The translations under genes and the position numbers were made by a program. The notes under the pieces are model-generated. The model did not search any database. It had not been told where the DNA came from and worked only from the letters and a program-made list of their open reading frames with translations. Of a DNA stretch of 64,000 nt, positions 17,840 to 25,866 are shown piece by piece. The first letter of the stretch is position 1; the number at the start of each line of letters is the position of its first letter. The DNA comes from Gammaproteobacteria bacterium (GTDB lineage Bacteria > Pseudomonadota > Gammaproteobacteria > Steroidobacterales > Woeseiaceae), in contig JAACFB010000006.1 in the NCBI GenBank assembly GCA_009937615.1, forward strand, positions 31,426-95,425. The letters run 5' to 3'.

Positions 17840-19135
17840 ATGAGCGCGGCCGCCAGCCCCCAAAACCCTACAACCCTGCAACGCTACGTACAGCTCGCCG
17901 TGATCATCGGCGGAGCCGGGCCCATCTATCCGCTCATCTACCTCCGGCAGAATTTCGAGGTGACGATTCTCGAATCGTTCGGCATGACAACCGGGCAGCT
18001 GCTCGAGAGTTACGAAATGCTAGGCTGGATGTTCGTGCTGACGTATCTGCCCAGCGGATGGCTCGCCGACCGCGTGCCGCCGCGATTCCTGATGTCTTTC
18101 TCGCTGGTAGCTACTGCCCTGCTGGGTATCTGGTTCTCGACGATGCCGGAATATCCGGCCGTGCGAACGATATTTATCGGCTGGGGAATTACCACCGGGC
18201 TCACGTTCTGGTCCGCACTGATCAAGGCGGTTGCAGTTATCGGCAAGCCCGAAGAACAGGGGCGGTTTTTCGGCATTCTCGACGGTGGCCGCGGCCTGTT
18301 CGAAGCCATACTTGCAACGATCGCCGTTGCACTGTTCGCATACTGGCTGGGCGGATTGAACCAGGAGCCGGCGGAAGCGTTGCGCAAGGTCATATGGTTT
18401 TACGTGCTGTTCATGTTCGTGATGGCGCCGGTCGTACTGATTTTCGTCAAAGACAATCGGCCCGCTAACGGCGCACTGCAAGCCTCCGCCAATCGACATT
18501 CGACGCTGCTGCAAGACCTCCGTACCATCATGACACGCGAAGAAATCTGGCTCTCGGCAATCTGTATTCTCACCGGCTACCAGTTGTTCTGGGCAACGTA
18601 CTCGTTCTCGGCCTACATGCAGACATATTACGGTCTGACCGCAGTCGCCGTAGCGTCGATCACGGTGGCTAAGTTATGGATGCGGCCGATCGGGGCGGCA
18701 GCCGCCGGGTTCGCCGGCGACTTCCTTGACCGCGAAAGCGTCCTTGGCATCCTGTTGCTATTGTCGGCCGTTTCGCTGGCCAGCCTGATCGTTTTGCCAG
18801 CCAACGCCGGCGTGGCCATTCTGCTCGGCATGGTCTTGCTGATCGGGATCCTGACCTACGGGGTACGCGGAATTTTCTGGTCAACTCTCGAGAGCTGCGA
18901 CATTTCAGACAGGATAAAAGGCCTCGCGATCGGGGTCATCTCGCTACTCGGTTATTCGCCGGACATATACCTGCCGCTCATCAATGCCAAATTGCTCGAA
19001 CGCTTCCCGGGCAAACTCGGCTACAGCATTTATTTTGCAGGCATTGCGCTGTGCGGCGTACTCGGTGCCCTGGCGGCCTGGCGCCTCAAACGAATCATAT
19101 TCAGGCGCGAGCGTCAGGCTCTGCCAGACGTATGA
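17840..19135 (+). CDS. MFS transporter
   Basis: Polytopic; LTYLPSGWLADRVPPRFLMSFSLVATALLGIWFS; 431 aa. Confidence 0.85.
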   Translation: MSAAASPQNPTTLQRYVQLAVIIGGAGPIYPLIYLRQNFEVTILESFGMTTGQLLESYEMLGWMFVLTYLPSGWLADRVPPRFLMSFSLVATALLGIWFSTMPEYPAVRTIFIGWGITTGLTFWSALIKAVAVIGKPEEQGRFFGILDGGRGLFEAILATIAVALFAYWLGGLNQEPAEALRKVIWFYVLFMFVMAPVVLIFVKDNRPANGALQASANRHSTLLQDLRTIMTREEIWLSAICILTGYQLFWATYSFSAYMQTYYGLTAVAVASITVAKLWMRPIGAAAAGFAGDFLDRESVLGILLLLSAVSLASLIVLPANAGVAILLGMVLLIGILTYGVRGIFWSTLESCDISDRIKGLAIGVISLLGYSPDIYLPLINAKLLERFPGKLGYSIYFAGIALCGVLGALAAWRLKRIIFRRERQALPDV

Positions 19136-21167
19136 AAGCATCTGCAGCGACCGCGCCGTGGGCCAAAACAATCAGCGGATTGACGTCCATCTCGTAAAGA
19201 CGATCTGAATTGCTGATCGCGAAGCCTGCGATTGCTTCGATGGCGTCGAGTGCCGCTTCGATGTCACCGGCCGGACCGCCGCGATAAGCATCGATCAGCG
19301 CGCCGGCTTTCAGGGACGCTATCGCACCCCTCAAGGTATCGCGCCGCACCGGTAACAACAGCGAGACCGTGTCATCCAGCAGCTCGACGAGCGTGCCGCC
19401 CGTTCCGAGCAATAGTGTCAATCCGAACGTCGGGTCGCCGCTAACGCCGACGATCAATTCGGCGACGGCGGGTCCGACCATCTCCTCCACGAGGAAGCGA
19501 TCGAAATCGACCGCCATTCGTTCAGCCGCCGCCTTCAGGTCGTCTTCGTTATTCAGACCTATCGCAACAGCGCCGGCCTCACTCTTATGCGCCAGCTCGC
19601 TCGATACGGCCTTGAGGACAACGGGGTAACCGATTTCGCCCGCAGCGGCTACGATATCCCCGGCACCGCAGGTCTTGCCCTTCGGCACCGCAACGCCGGC
19701 TCGGGCAAGCAGCTCTTTGCTGTCCCACTCATTCAGCATCACTCCATCACCAGCGGCAGGTTGCGCGCTCATGACGACATCGATGTTTTCGGCGTCTCTT
19801 TGTGCCGCGCCGACCATGGCAGCGGCACGAATCGCATACAGACAATCCTCGATACCCTGCATCGGGGCGATACCTGCAGCTTTCAGCCGCTTGCGAACCG
19901 CTGCCGACATCGTTTCAGGCAGCGACGATACGACGACGGCGCGTTGACCGGTGGCCGACACGGCGGCCAGCAAGGCGTGCTCAGCCGTTTGCCAGTTCAT
20001 ATCGTCGTTGTCGTCTCCTGGAGGATAGTCGAGTACCAGCATTGAACAGGCGTACTCATTGCGCAGCACGTCGCTGAAACATGCGCTCATTTTGTCGAGG
20101 TTGCCCCAGATGTAGAGGTGGTAGTCGAGAGGATTCGCCACGCTTACGTTGGGGCCAAGCAAGTCCTTGAGCTTTACAGCCAGCTCTTTCTTGAACGCCG
20201 GCGTTTCCAGCCCCAGCGCTTCTGCATTATCGGCGACGATCGACGCGTCGCCGCCGGAACAGCTCATCGAACCAATTGTCGCGGCCGGAAGCGGTCCCAC
20301 TTGAGACAGAAATTTCATGGTTTCAAGAAATTGCGAAACCGTGTCGCAGCGCGCAATACCGAGGCGCGCAAACAGCGCGGAATAGAGCTTGTCGGATCCC
20401 GCGAGCGAACCCGTGTGACTCATCGTAATTTCAGCGCCGCGCGACGACCGGCCGGCCTTGAGCGCGACAATCGGGACGCGTTTCTGCAGCGCCAAAAGCG
20501 CTGCCTTTGAAAATTCGGCAATGTTGTCCAGACCCTCGACATGCAGTCCGATCGCGGTGACGCGTGGATCCTCGAGCAGTGTCTCGATGTAGTCATGCAT
20601 GCCCAGCGCGCTGTTGTTGCCGACCGAGATGACGTACGAGTAATCGAGCCCCCGCTGTTGCATGGTCAGGTTGATGGCAATGTTGCCGCTTTGCGAAATC
20701 AAGGCGACACCCTGTTCGCAGCGCCGGCCGCCATACTGATCCGGCCACAGGGCAACGCCATCGAGATAGTTCAGGTAACCATGGCAGTTAGGCCCGATAA
20801 TGGCCATGTCGCCTGCAGCCTCGCGCAGCTGCTGCTGCAGTCCGGCCCCCAGGGAACCCGTTTCGGCAAAACCCGCCGCGAAACAGACCGCACCGGGCGC
20901 TCCGCGCGCAGCGAGGTCACGGATGATGTCGAGCGTCGCGCCGGGAGGCGCGGCCACAAAACTCGCATCCGGCACCGATGGCAGATCGGCGACGCTCGCG
21001 GCGCAGGGAATGCCTTCGAGCTGCGGGCGGCGCGGATTCACTGCCAGGATCTCTCCGTCGAAACCGGCTTTCCGGCACTGCCGGATTACCTCGGCTGCGC
21101 TGTCGCCACCGATGACGGCAATCGTTTTCGGCCTCAACAGGCGCATTAGCGCCTCTTTCTTGCTCAT
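19101..21167 (-). CDS. ADP-forming acyl-CoA synthetase (acetate--CoA ligase family, CoA-binding/ligase-CoA/ATP-grasp fusion)
   Basis: KTIAVIGGDSAAEVIRQCRKAGFDGEILAVNP; IGPNCHGYLNYLDG; MSHTGSLAGSDKLYSALFARLG; GYPVVLKAVSSELAHKSEAGAVAIGL. Confidence 0.9.
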   Translation of the reverse strand: MSKKEALMRLLRPKTIAVIGGDSAAEVIRQCRKAGFDGEILAVNPRRPQLEGIPCAASVADLPSVPDASFVAAPPGATLDIIRDLAARGAPGAVCFAAGFAETGSLGAGLQQQLREAAGDMAIIGPNCHGYLNYLDGVALWPDQYGGRRCEQGVALISQSGNIAINLTMQQRGLDYSYVISVGNNSALGMHDYIETLLEDPRVTAIGLHVEGLDNIAEFSKAALLALQKRVPIVALKAGRSSRGAEITMSHTGSLAGSDKLYSALFARLGIARCDTVSQFLETMKFLSQVGPLPAATIGSMSCSGGDASIVADNAEALGLETPAFKKELAVKLKDLLGPNVSVANPLDYHLYIWGNLDKMSACFSDVLRNEYACSMLVLDYPPGDDNDDMNWQTAEHALLAAVSATGQRAVVVSSLPETMSAAVRKRLKAAGIAPMQGIEDCLYAIRAAAMVGAAQRDAENIDVVMSAQPAAGDGVMLNEWDSKELLARAGVAVPKGKTCGAGDIVAAAGEIGYPVVLKAVSSELAHKSEAGAVAIGLNNEDDLKAAAERMAVDFDRFLVEEMVGPAVAELIVGVSGDPTFGLTLLLGTGGTLVELLDDTVSLLLPVRRDTLRGAIASLKAGALIDAYRGGPAGDIEAALDAIEAIAGFAISNSDRLYEMDVNPLIVLAHGAVAADAFIRLAEPDARA

Positions 21168-21187
21168 TTGCGGTCGCTCGCGTCCGG

Positions 21188-21973
21188 CTACCGACCTTTC
21201 CAGACCGGGTCGCGCTTCTCGGCAAATGCTCGCGCGCCTTCGAGCTGATCCTCGCTCGTGTACAGCGCCTTGACCGTGTCGAATTCACTCTTGATTATCT
21301 TGCGGAGCGCATCATGGAACTTCATGTTCTCGGCCTCGCGCACGACTTCCTTGATCGCGGCATAGACGAGTGGCGGTCCCGACTCGATCAGGCGCGCGAT
21401 CTCCCAGGCGCGGTCCATCAGCTGGTCAGCTGGAACGATTTCGTTGACGAAGCCCCAGCGATGCGCCTCCGCGGCATCGAGCCAGCGGCCGGTCAACAGC
21501 ATCTCCATCGCAATGTGGTACGGAATCCGCTTCGGTAATTTAATCGACGCCGCGTCAGCGACGGTGCCCGAACGAATCTCGGGCAGGGCGAATGTCGCGT
21601 GCTCGGCGGCGATGATAATGTCGGTACACAGCGCAATTTCGAGCCCGCCGCCGCAGCAAATTCCGTTGACGGCGCAGATGACAGGCTTGTTGAAATTTTC
21701 GAGTTCCTGCATGCCACCGAACCCGCCGATCCCATAGTCGCCGTCAACCGCCTCGCCTGTGGCCGCTGCCTTGAGATCCCAGCCCGCAGAGAAGAACTTT
21801 TCGCCGCCGCCGCTGATGACAGCAACGCGAAGTTTCGGGTCATCCCTGAAGCCGGTAAAAATTTCTCCCATCGCCGTACTGGTTGCGCGATCAATGGCAT
21901 TAGCCTTTGGCCGGTCAACGATGACCTCGAGAATGCCGCCTTCGACGCGGGTCTTTACCTGTTCTTTGCTCAT
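21188..21973 (-). CDS. Enoyl-CoA hydratase/isomerase, carnitinyl-CoA dehydratase (CaiD)-like
   Basis: ISGGGEKFFSAGWDLKAAATGEAVDGDYGIGGFGG..AVNGICCGGGLEIALCTDIIIAAEHATFALPEIRSG. Confidence 0.88.
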   Translation of the reverse strand: MSKEQVKTRVEGGILEVIVDRPKANAIDRATSTAMGEIFTGFRDDPKLRVAVISGGGEKFFSAGWDLKAAATGEAVDGDYGIGGFGGMQELENFNKPVICAVNGICCGGGLEIALCTDIIIAAEHATFALPEIRSGTVADAASIKLPKRIPYHIAMEMLLTGRWLDAAEAHRWGFVNEIVPADQLMDRAWEIARLIESGPPLVYAAIKEVVREAENMKFHDALRKIIKSEFDTVKALYTSEDQLEGARAFAEKRDPVWKGR

Positions 21974-22000
21974 GATGCTCCGCCGTTCCAGATTGTTTAA

Positions 22001-23164
22001 TTAAGACTCGAGGGGCCGCAACAATTCGCGGCTGATGATATGTCGTTGGATTTCCGATGTCCCTTCCCAAATGCGCTCAATGCGTGCGTCGCGCCAGATG
22101 CGCTCCAGCGGCAACTCGTCCATGAGCCCCATGCCGCCATGGATCTGGATAGCCTCGTCCGCGACATAGGCGAGCATTTCAGTCGCCTTCAATTTGGCCA
22201 TGGCCATGTCGCCATCGGTGGCGGTCCCCTGGTCGTATTTCCAGCCTGCTTCCAGGATCATCAGTTCTGCCGCCTTCATCTCGGTCGCCATGTCGGCGAG
22301 CTTGAAGGATACGCCCTGGAATTTCCCGATGGGCTGCCCAAACTGCTCGCGCTGAGCAGCGTACTCGACCGAGTGAGTAAACGCGCGCTCGGCCCGGCCG
22401 AGACAGGTTGCGCCGACCTGCAGGCGCGTAGCCCCCAGCCAGGTGTTGGCGACTTCGAAACCCTTGTGCACCTCACCAAGAATATTTTCCGCCGGAATTC
22501 GGCAATTGTCGAACTCGAGAATCGCGTTCGTGTAGCCGCGATGAGAAACGTTGCGATAGCCATCGCGCACGCTGAATCCAGGGGTGCCCTTGTCGACGAA
22601 AAAAGCCGTAATCAATGCGCGTTTGCCTCGCGGCCCCTCCTCCTCTCCCGACTTCATGAAGACGATGGAAAAATCGGCAATATCGGCGTGCGAGATAAAG
22701 TGCTTGGTGCCGTTCAGGATCCAGTCGGAACCATCCGGTTTAGCGGTTGCCCTCATGCCGCGCAGGTCGGAACCCGCGCCCGGTTCGGTCATCGCGAGAC
22801 AGTCCCATTTCTCGCCCGCTACACACGGCGCCAGGTATTTTTTCAGCTGCTCGGGCGTGCCGGCACACAGAATGTTTGAGGGTCGCGCTACGCAGGTCCA
22901 GTGCAGCGCGTAATTCGCGCGGCCGAGTTCCTTTTCATAGAGAAGCCAGGTCAGCGTATCCAGTCCGGCACCACCAAACTCCTCGGGAATATTGGCGGCG
23001 TAAAGGCCTGTTTCGATCGCCTTTGCCTGGATTTCCCTGACAAGGTCCATGTCGAGGATACCGGTGCGCTCGATCTCGGCTTCATGTGGGTAAAGTTCAT
23101 TCTCGACGAACGCGCGCGTCGTATCGACAATTAGCTGCTGTTCGTCTGTGAGTCCAAAGTCCAT
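22001..23164 (-). CDS. Acyl-CoA dehydrogenase (candidate gamma-butyrobetainyl/crotonobetainyl-CoA dehydrogenase)
   Basis: Start at MDFGLTDEQQLIVDTTRAFVENELYPHEAEIERTG; AMTEPGAGSDLRGMRATAKPDGSDWILNGTKHFISHAD; QIHGGMGLMDELPLERIWRDARIERIWEGTSEIQRHIISREL. Confidence 0.9.
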   Translation of the reverse strand: MDFGLTDEQQLIVDTTRAFVENELYPHEAEIERTGILDMDLVREIQAKAIETGLYAANIPEEFGGAGLDTLTWLLYEKELGRANYALHWTCVARPSNILCAGTPEQLKKYLAPCVAGEKWDCLAMTEPGAGSDLRGMRATAKPDGSDWILNGTKHFISHADIADFSIVFMKSGEEEGPRGKRALITAFFVDKGTPGFSVRDGYRNVSHRGYTNAILEFDNCRIPAENILGEVHKGFEVANTWLGATRLQVGATCLGRAERAFTHSVEYAAQREQFGQPIGKFQGVSFKLADMATEMKAAELMILEAGWKYDQGTATDGDMAMAKLKATEMLAYVADEAIQIHGGMGLMDELPLERIWRDARIERIWEGTSEIQRHIISRELLRPLES

Positions 23165-23168
23165 AGTT

Positions 23169-24659
23169 CTATCCCTGGTTTCTCTGACCGACATGACGGC
23201 CAGCCGATTCCGGCGGCGATAGTTCCGCATGCGCTGCCGCGATTCTGAGTAATTTGTCACAGGCGCCGGCACTCGCCGCAACAACCCGGCCGGACTGCAC
23301 GTCGACATGCAGGTACATTGCCTCGAGCGTGGCGAGCAGTCGGTCGTCGGCGGCGTGCATGCGATAGAAAACATGCAGGCGTTTTTCGTCGGCCATCATG
23401 ATCTGCACGGTCGTATAGAACGGCTGGTTGACGCCCACCTCGTCGAAAAATTGCGTGTGCGTTTCAGCCGTGTACCAGCTCTTCCCCGCCGCGACATACT
23501 CGTCGTGCATGTCCACGCGCCGCAACAATGCTTCACAACTGTCGCTGAAGACCTGCACGTAACGGTATTCCGTCATATGACCGTTGTAATCGATCCATGC
23601 CGGCAACACGGTCCCTTCCAGCAGTCTCAGCGGCAGAGAGTCATCGGCACCCGCATTGTCGGGCAGCTGCTGCCTTAGAAACGCATCATGGGCATTCAGC
23701 GCCTGGCCGGCGCCCCAATCGCGCTCTTTTAATGTCCTGAGGATACCCACCAGGTTCCGGTCTCGAATCCCTTCCAACTCGCGCAGCGTATAGTCCCCGG
23801 ACTGCGCGTCCGACTGGGACGCAATCTTCTGCACCAGTTTTTCGTCCATTACCGGAACGTCGGTCAGGCGCGACCATGGCCAGTGCAGGGCCGGGCCGAA
23901 CTGCCGAATGAAGTGCGCCATGCCCTCCTCGCCGCCCGCCAGCCGAAACGTTTCGAACAGTCCCATCTGCGCCCAGCGCAGGCCGAAGCCATAGCGGATG
24001 GAGTCGTCTATCTCCTCGGTGGTTGCGACGTCATCCTTGACGAGCCACAGGGCCTCTCGCCAGACCGACTCCATCAAACGGTCGGCAAGGTGTGCGTCGA
24101 TCTCGTTGCGAACGATGAGCGGATACATCCCGATCGAAGACAGCATCGTGCAAGCCCGCTCGACCAGCTCCGCAGAGGTTTCAGGGCTTGCGACAATTTC
24201 TACGAGGGGCAGTAAATAGACCGGGTTGAACGGATGCGCAACGATGATGCGCTCCGGATCGGCGGCGTTCTGCTGCAATTCGCCCGGCTTGAAACCTGAC
24301 GTTGACGAACCGATCAATGCATCGGCCGTCGCCGCGACCTGGATCTCGCCAAGCACCGCATGTTTCAGCGCCAGGTCCTCGGTCACGCTCTCCTGTATCC
24401 AATCCGCGCCGGCAACCGCATCACCGATATTGCCGAAGAAACTGATCTCGCCCTCGGCCGGCATTGGCGCGTCAGCGAGCGCCGGCAGAGACTTCCGCGC
24501 GTTACTGAGTATTTCTGCAATGCGATCGCTCGCATCGGGATGGGGGTCGAAAACCGCAACGTCCCAGCCATGCAGCAGGAAACGGGCAGCCCAGCCACCG
24601 CCAATCACGCCGCCGCCGATAATAGCCGCTCGCCCGCGCGCGGCAGATCGTTCGCTCAT
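23169..24659 (-). CDS. lcdH: Carnitine 3-dehydrogenase (3-hydroxyacyl-CoA dehydrogenase fold) fused to C-terminal hot-dog thioesterase
   Basis: AAIIGGGVIGGGWAARFLLHGWDVAVFDPHPDA, SSTSGFKPGELQQNAADPERIIVAHPFNPVYLLPLVEIV; C-terminal WIDYNGHMTEYRYVQVFSDSCEALL..WYTAETHTQFFDEV hot-dog signature. Confidence 0.88.
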   Translation of the reverse strand: MSERSAARGRAAIIGGGVIGGGWAARFLLHGWDVAVFDPHPDASDRIAEILSNARKSLPALADAPMPAEGEISFFGNIGDAVAGADWIQESVTEDLALKHAVLGEIQVAATADALIGSSTSGFKPGELQQNAADPERIIVAHPFNPVYLLPLVEIVASPETSAELVERACTMLSSIGMYPLIVRNEIDAHLADRLMESVWREALWLVKDDVATTEEIDDSIRYGFGLRWAQMGLFETFRLAGGEEGMAHFIRQFGPALHWPWSRLTDVPVMDEKLVQKIASQSDAQSGDYTLRELEGIRDRNLVGILRTLKERDWGAGQALNAHDAFLRQQLPDNAGADDSLPLRLLEGTVLPAWIDYNGHMTEYRYVQVFSDSCEALLRRVDMHDEYVAAGKSWYTAETHTQFFDEVGVNQPFYTTVQIMMADEKRLHVFYRMHAADDRLLATLEAMYLHVDVQSGRVVAASAGACDKLLRIAAAHAELSPPESAGRHVGQRNQG

Positions 24660-25567
24660 CGCGGTGCCCGTTTCTGGAGCTCCAGTTTTTCTCGCACCTT
24701 GGCGGGCGTCATGACCGTTGCTCCCATGTTTTCGATGATCTGCACCGCACGCTCCACGAGCTGCGCGTTGGTTGCAAGTACACCTTTCTCCAGGTACAGG
24801 TTGTCCTCGAGGCCTACTCGGACGTTGCCGCCCGCAAGAACCGCCGCTGCAACGTACGGCATCTCATTACGGCCGAGAGAAAATGCGGAAAAGTGCCAGT
24901 CTTCGGGCACGTTGTTGACCATGGCCATGAACGTATGCAGGTCGTCCGGTGCTCCCCAGGGTACGCCCATGCATAGCTGAACGAGTACGGGCGACTTGAT
25001 GACGCCTTCATCGGCGAGCTGCTTGGCGAACCACAGATGACCGGTGTCGAACGCCTCGATTTCGACGCGGACGCCGAGGTCGGTCATCATCTGCCCCATG
25101 GCCCGGAGCATCCCGGGAGTATTGGTCATGACGTAATCCGCCTCGGCGAAATTCATTGTGCCGCAGTCGAGCGTGCAGATTTCCGGCAGACATTCGGCCA
25201 CGTGCTCGACCCGCTCTGCCGCCGTCGCCATGTCAGTTCCGGAATCCACCAAAGGCAGGGGCGCATCGGGCGGACCGAGAATCAGGTCGCCGCCCATGCC
25301 AGCCGTAAGATTGATGACGACATCGGTATCGGATTCACGTATGCGTTCCGTAACCTCACGGTAAAGTTCGACGCGGCGTGCGGGTTTGCCCGACTCGGGA
25401 TCGCGGACGTGACAATGCACTACCGCGGCACCGGCTTTGGCCGCCTCGATTGCGCTGTCTGCGATCTCCTTCGGCGTGCGCGGCACGTGCGGCGATCTAT
25501 CCTGCGTGGCACCTGACCCGGTAACCGGGCAGGTGATGAAAACGTCTCGATTCATTTCCAAAGGCAC
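24656..25567 (-). CDS. Beta-keto acid cleavage enzyme (BKACE, DUF849), 3-dehydrocarnitine cleavage candidate
   Basis: VFITCPVTGSGATQDRSPHVPRTPKEIADSAIEAAKAGAAVVHCHVRDPESGKPAR; overlaps lcdH by 4 bp. Confidence 0.9.
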   Translation of the reverse strand: MPLEMNRDVFITCPVTGSGATQDRSPHVPRTPKEIADSAIEAAKAGAAVVHCHVRDPESGKPARRVELYREVTERIRESDTDVVINLTAGMGGDLILGPPDAPLPLVDSGTDMATAAERVEHVAECLPEICTLDCGTMNFAEADYVMTNTPGMLRAMGQMMTDLGVRVEIEAFDTGHLWFAKQLADEGVIKSPVLVQLCMGVPWGAPDDLHTFMAMVNNVPEDWHFSAFSLGRNEMPYVAAAVLAGGNVRVGLEDNLYLEKGVLATNAQLVERAVQIIENMGATVMTPAKVREKLELQKRAPR

Positions 25568-25620
25568 GATGTGTCCTCCGCTTTTTGATGTTTTTCTCGG
25601 TATTCCTGTGGCAGGGCCCG

Positions 25621-25665
25621 GCGATAGCCCAATCCTGTCTTAGCGATCCGAAACCAGGCTATCGC
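25621..25665. promoter_or_regulatory. Inverted repeat GCGATAGCC-N27-GGCTATCGC in divergent intergenic region
   Basis: Arms 25621-25629 and 25657-25665, perfect complement; between divergent BKACE and DMGDH-like operons. Confidence 0.5.
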
Positions 25666-25669
25666 TGCG

Positions 25670-25686
25670 CTGGTGGTGGCCACCAG
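25670..25686. promoter_or_regulatory. Dyad CTGGTGG-TGG-CCACCAG containing palindrome TGGTGGCCACCA
   Basis: Read directly; 12-bp perfect palindrome 25674-25685 in the same divergent intergenic region. Confidence 0.5.
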
Positions 25687-25866
25687 TCCAGTACTTTTTT
25701 ATAAGGGCCCAAAGGTTTCATAGCACAGAGCAAGTAGGAGACCGTTTCGAGCTTAGTCCAACGACCGGCAGCGAACAAGAAAATTCAGTCGGTCGCCTGC
25801 AACCCGGGACCGGCCGCGCTGCCGAAATAGATCCGCTTGGTCACGTAACGGTATGCGGTTGGCCTC

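Noticed and set aside
25568-25866. Glycine or other riboswitch upstream of the DMGDH genes
   Set aside because: Dyads are present but I could not fit a known riboswitch consensus; left as candidate operators only.
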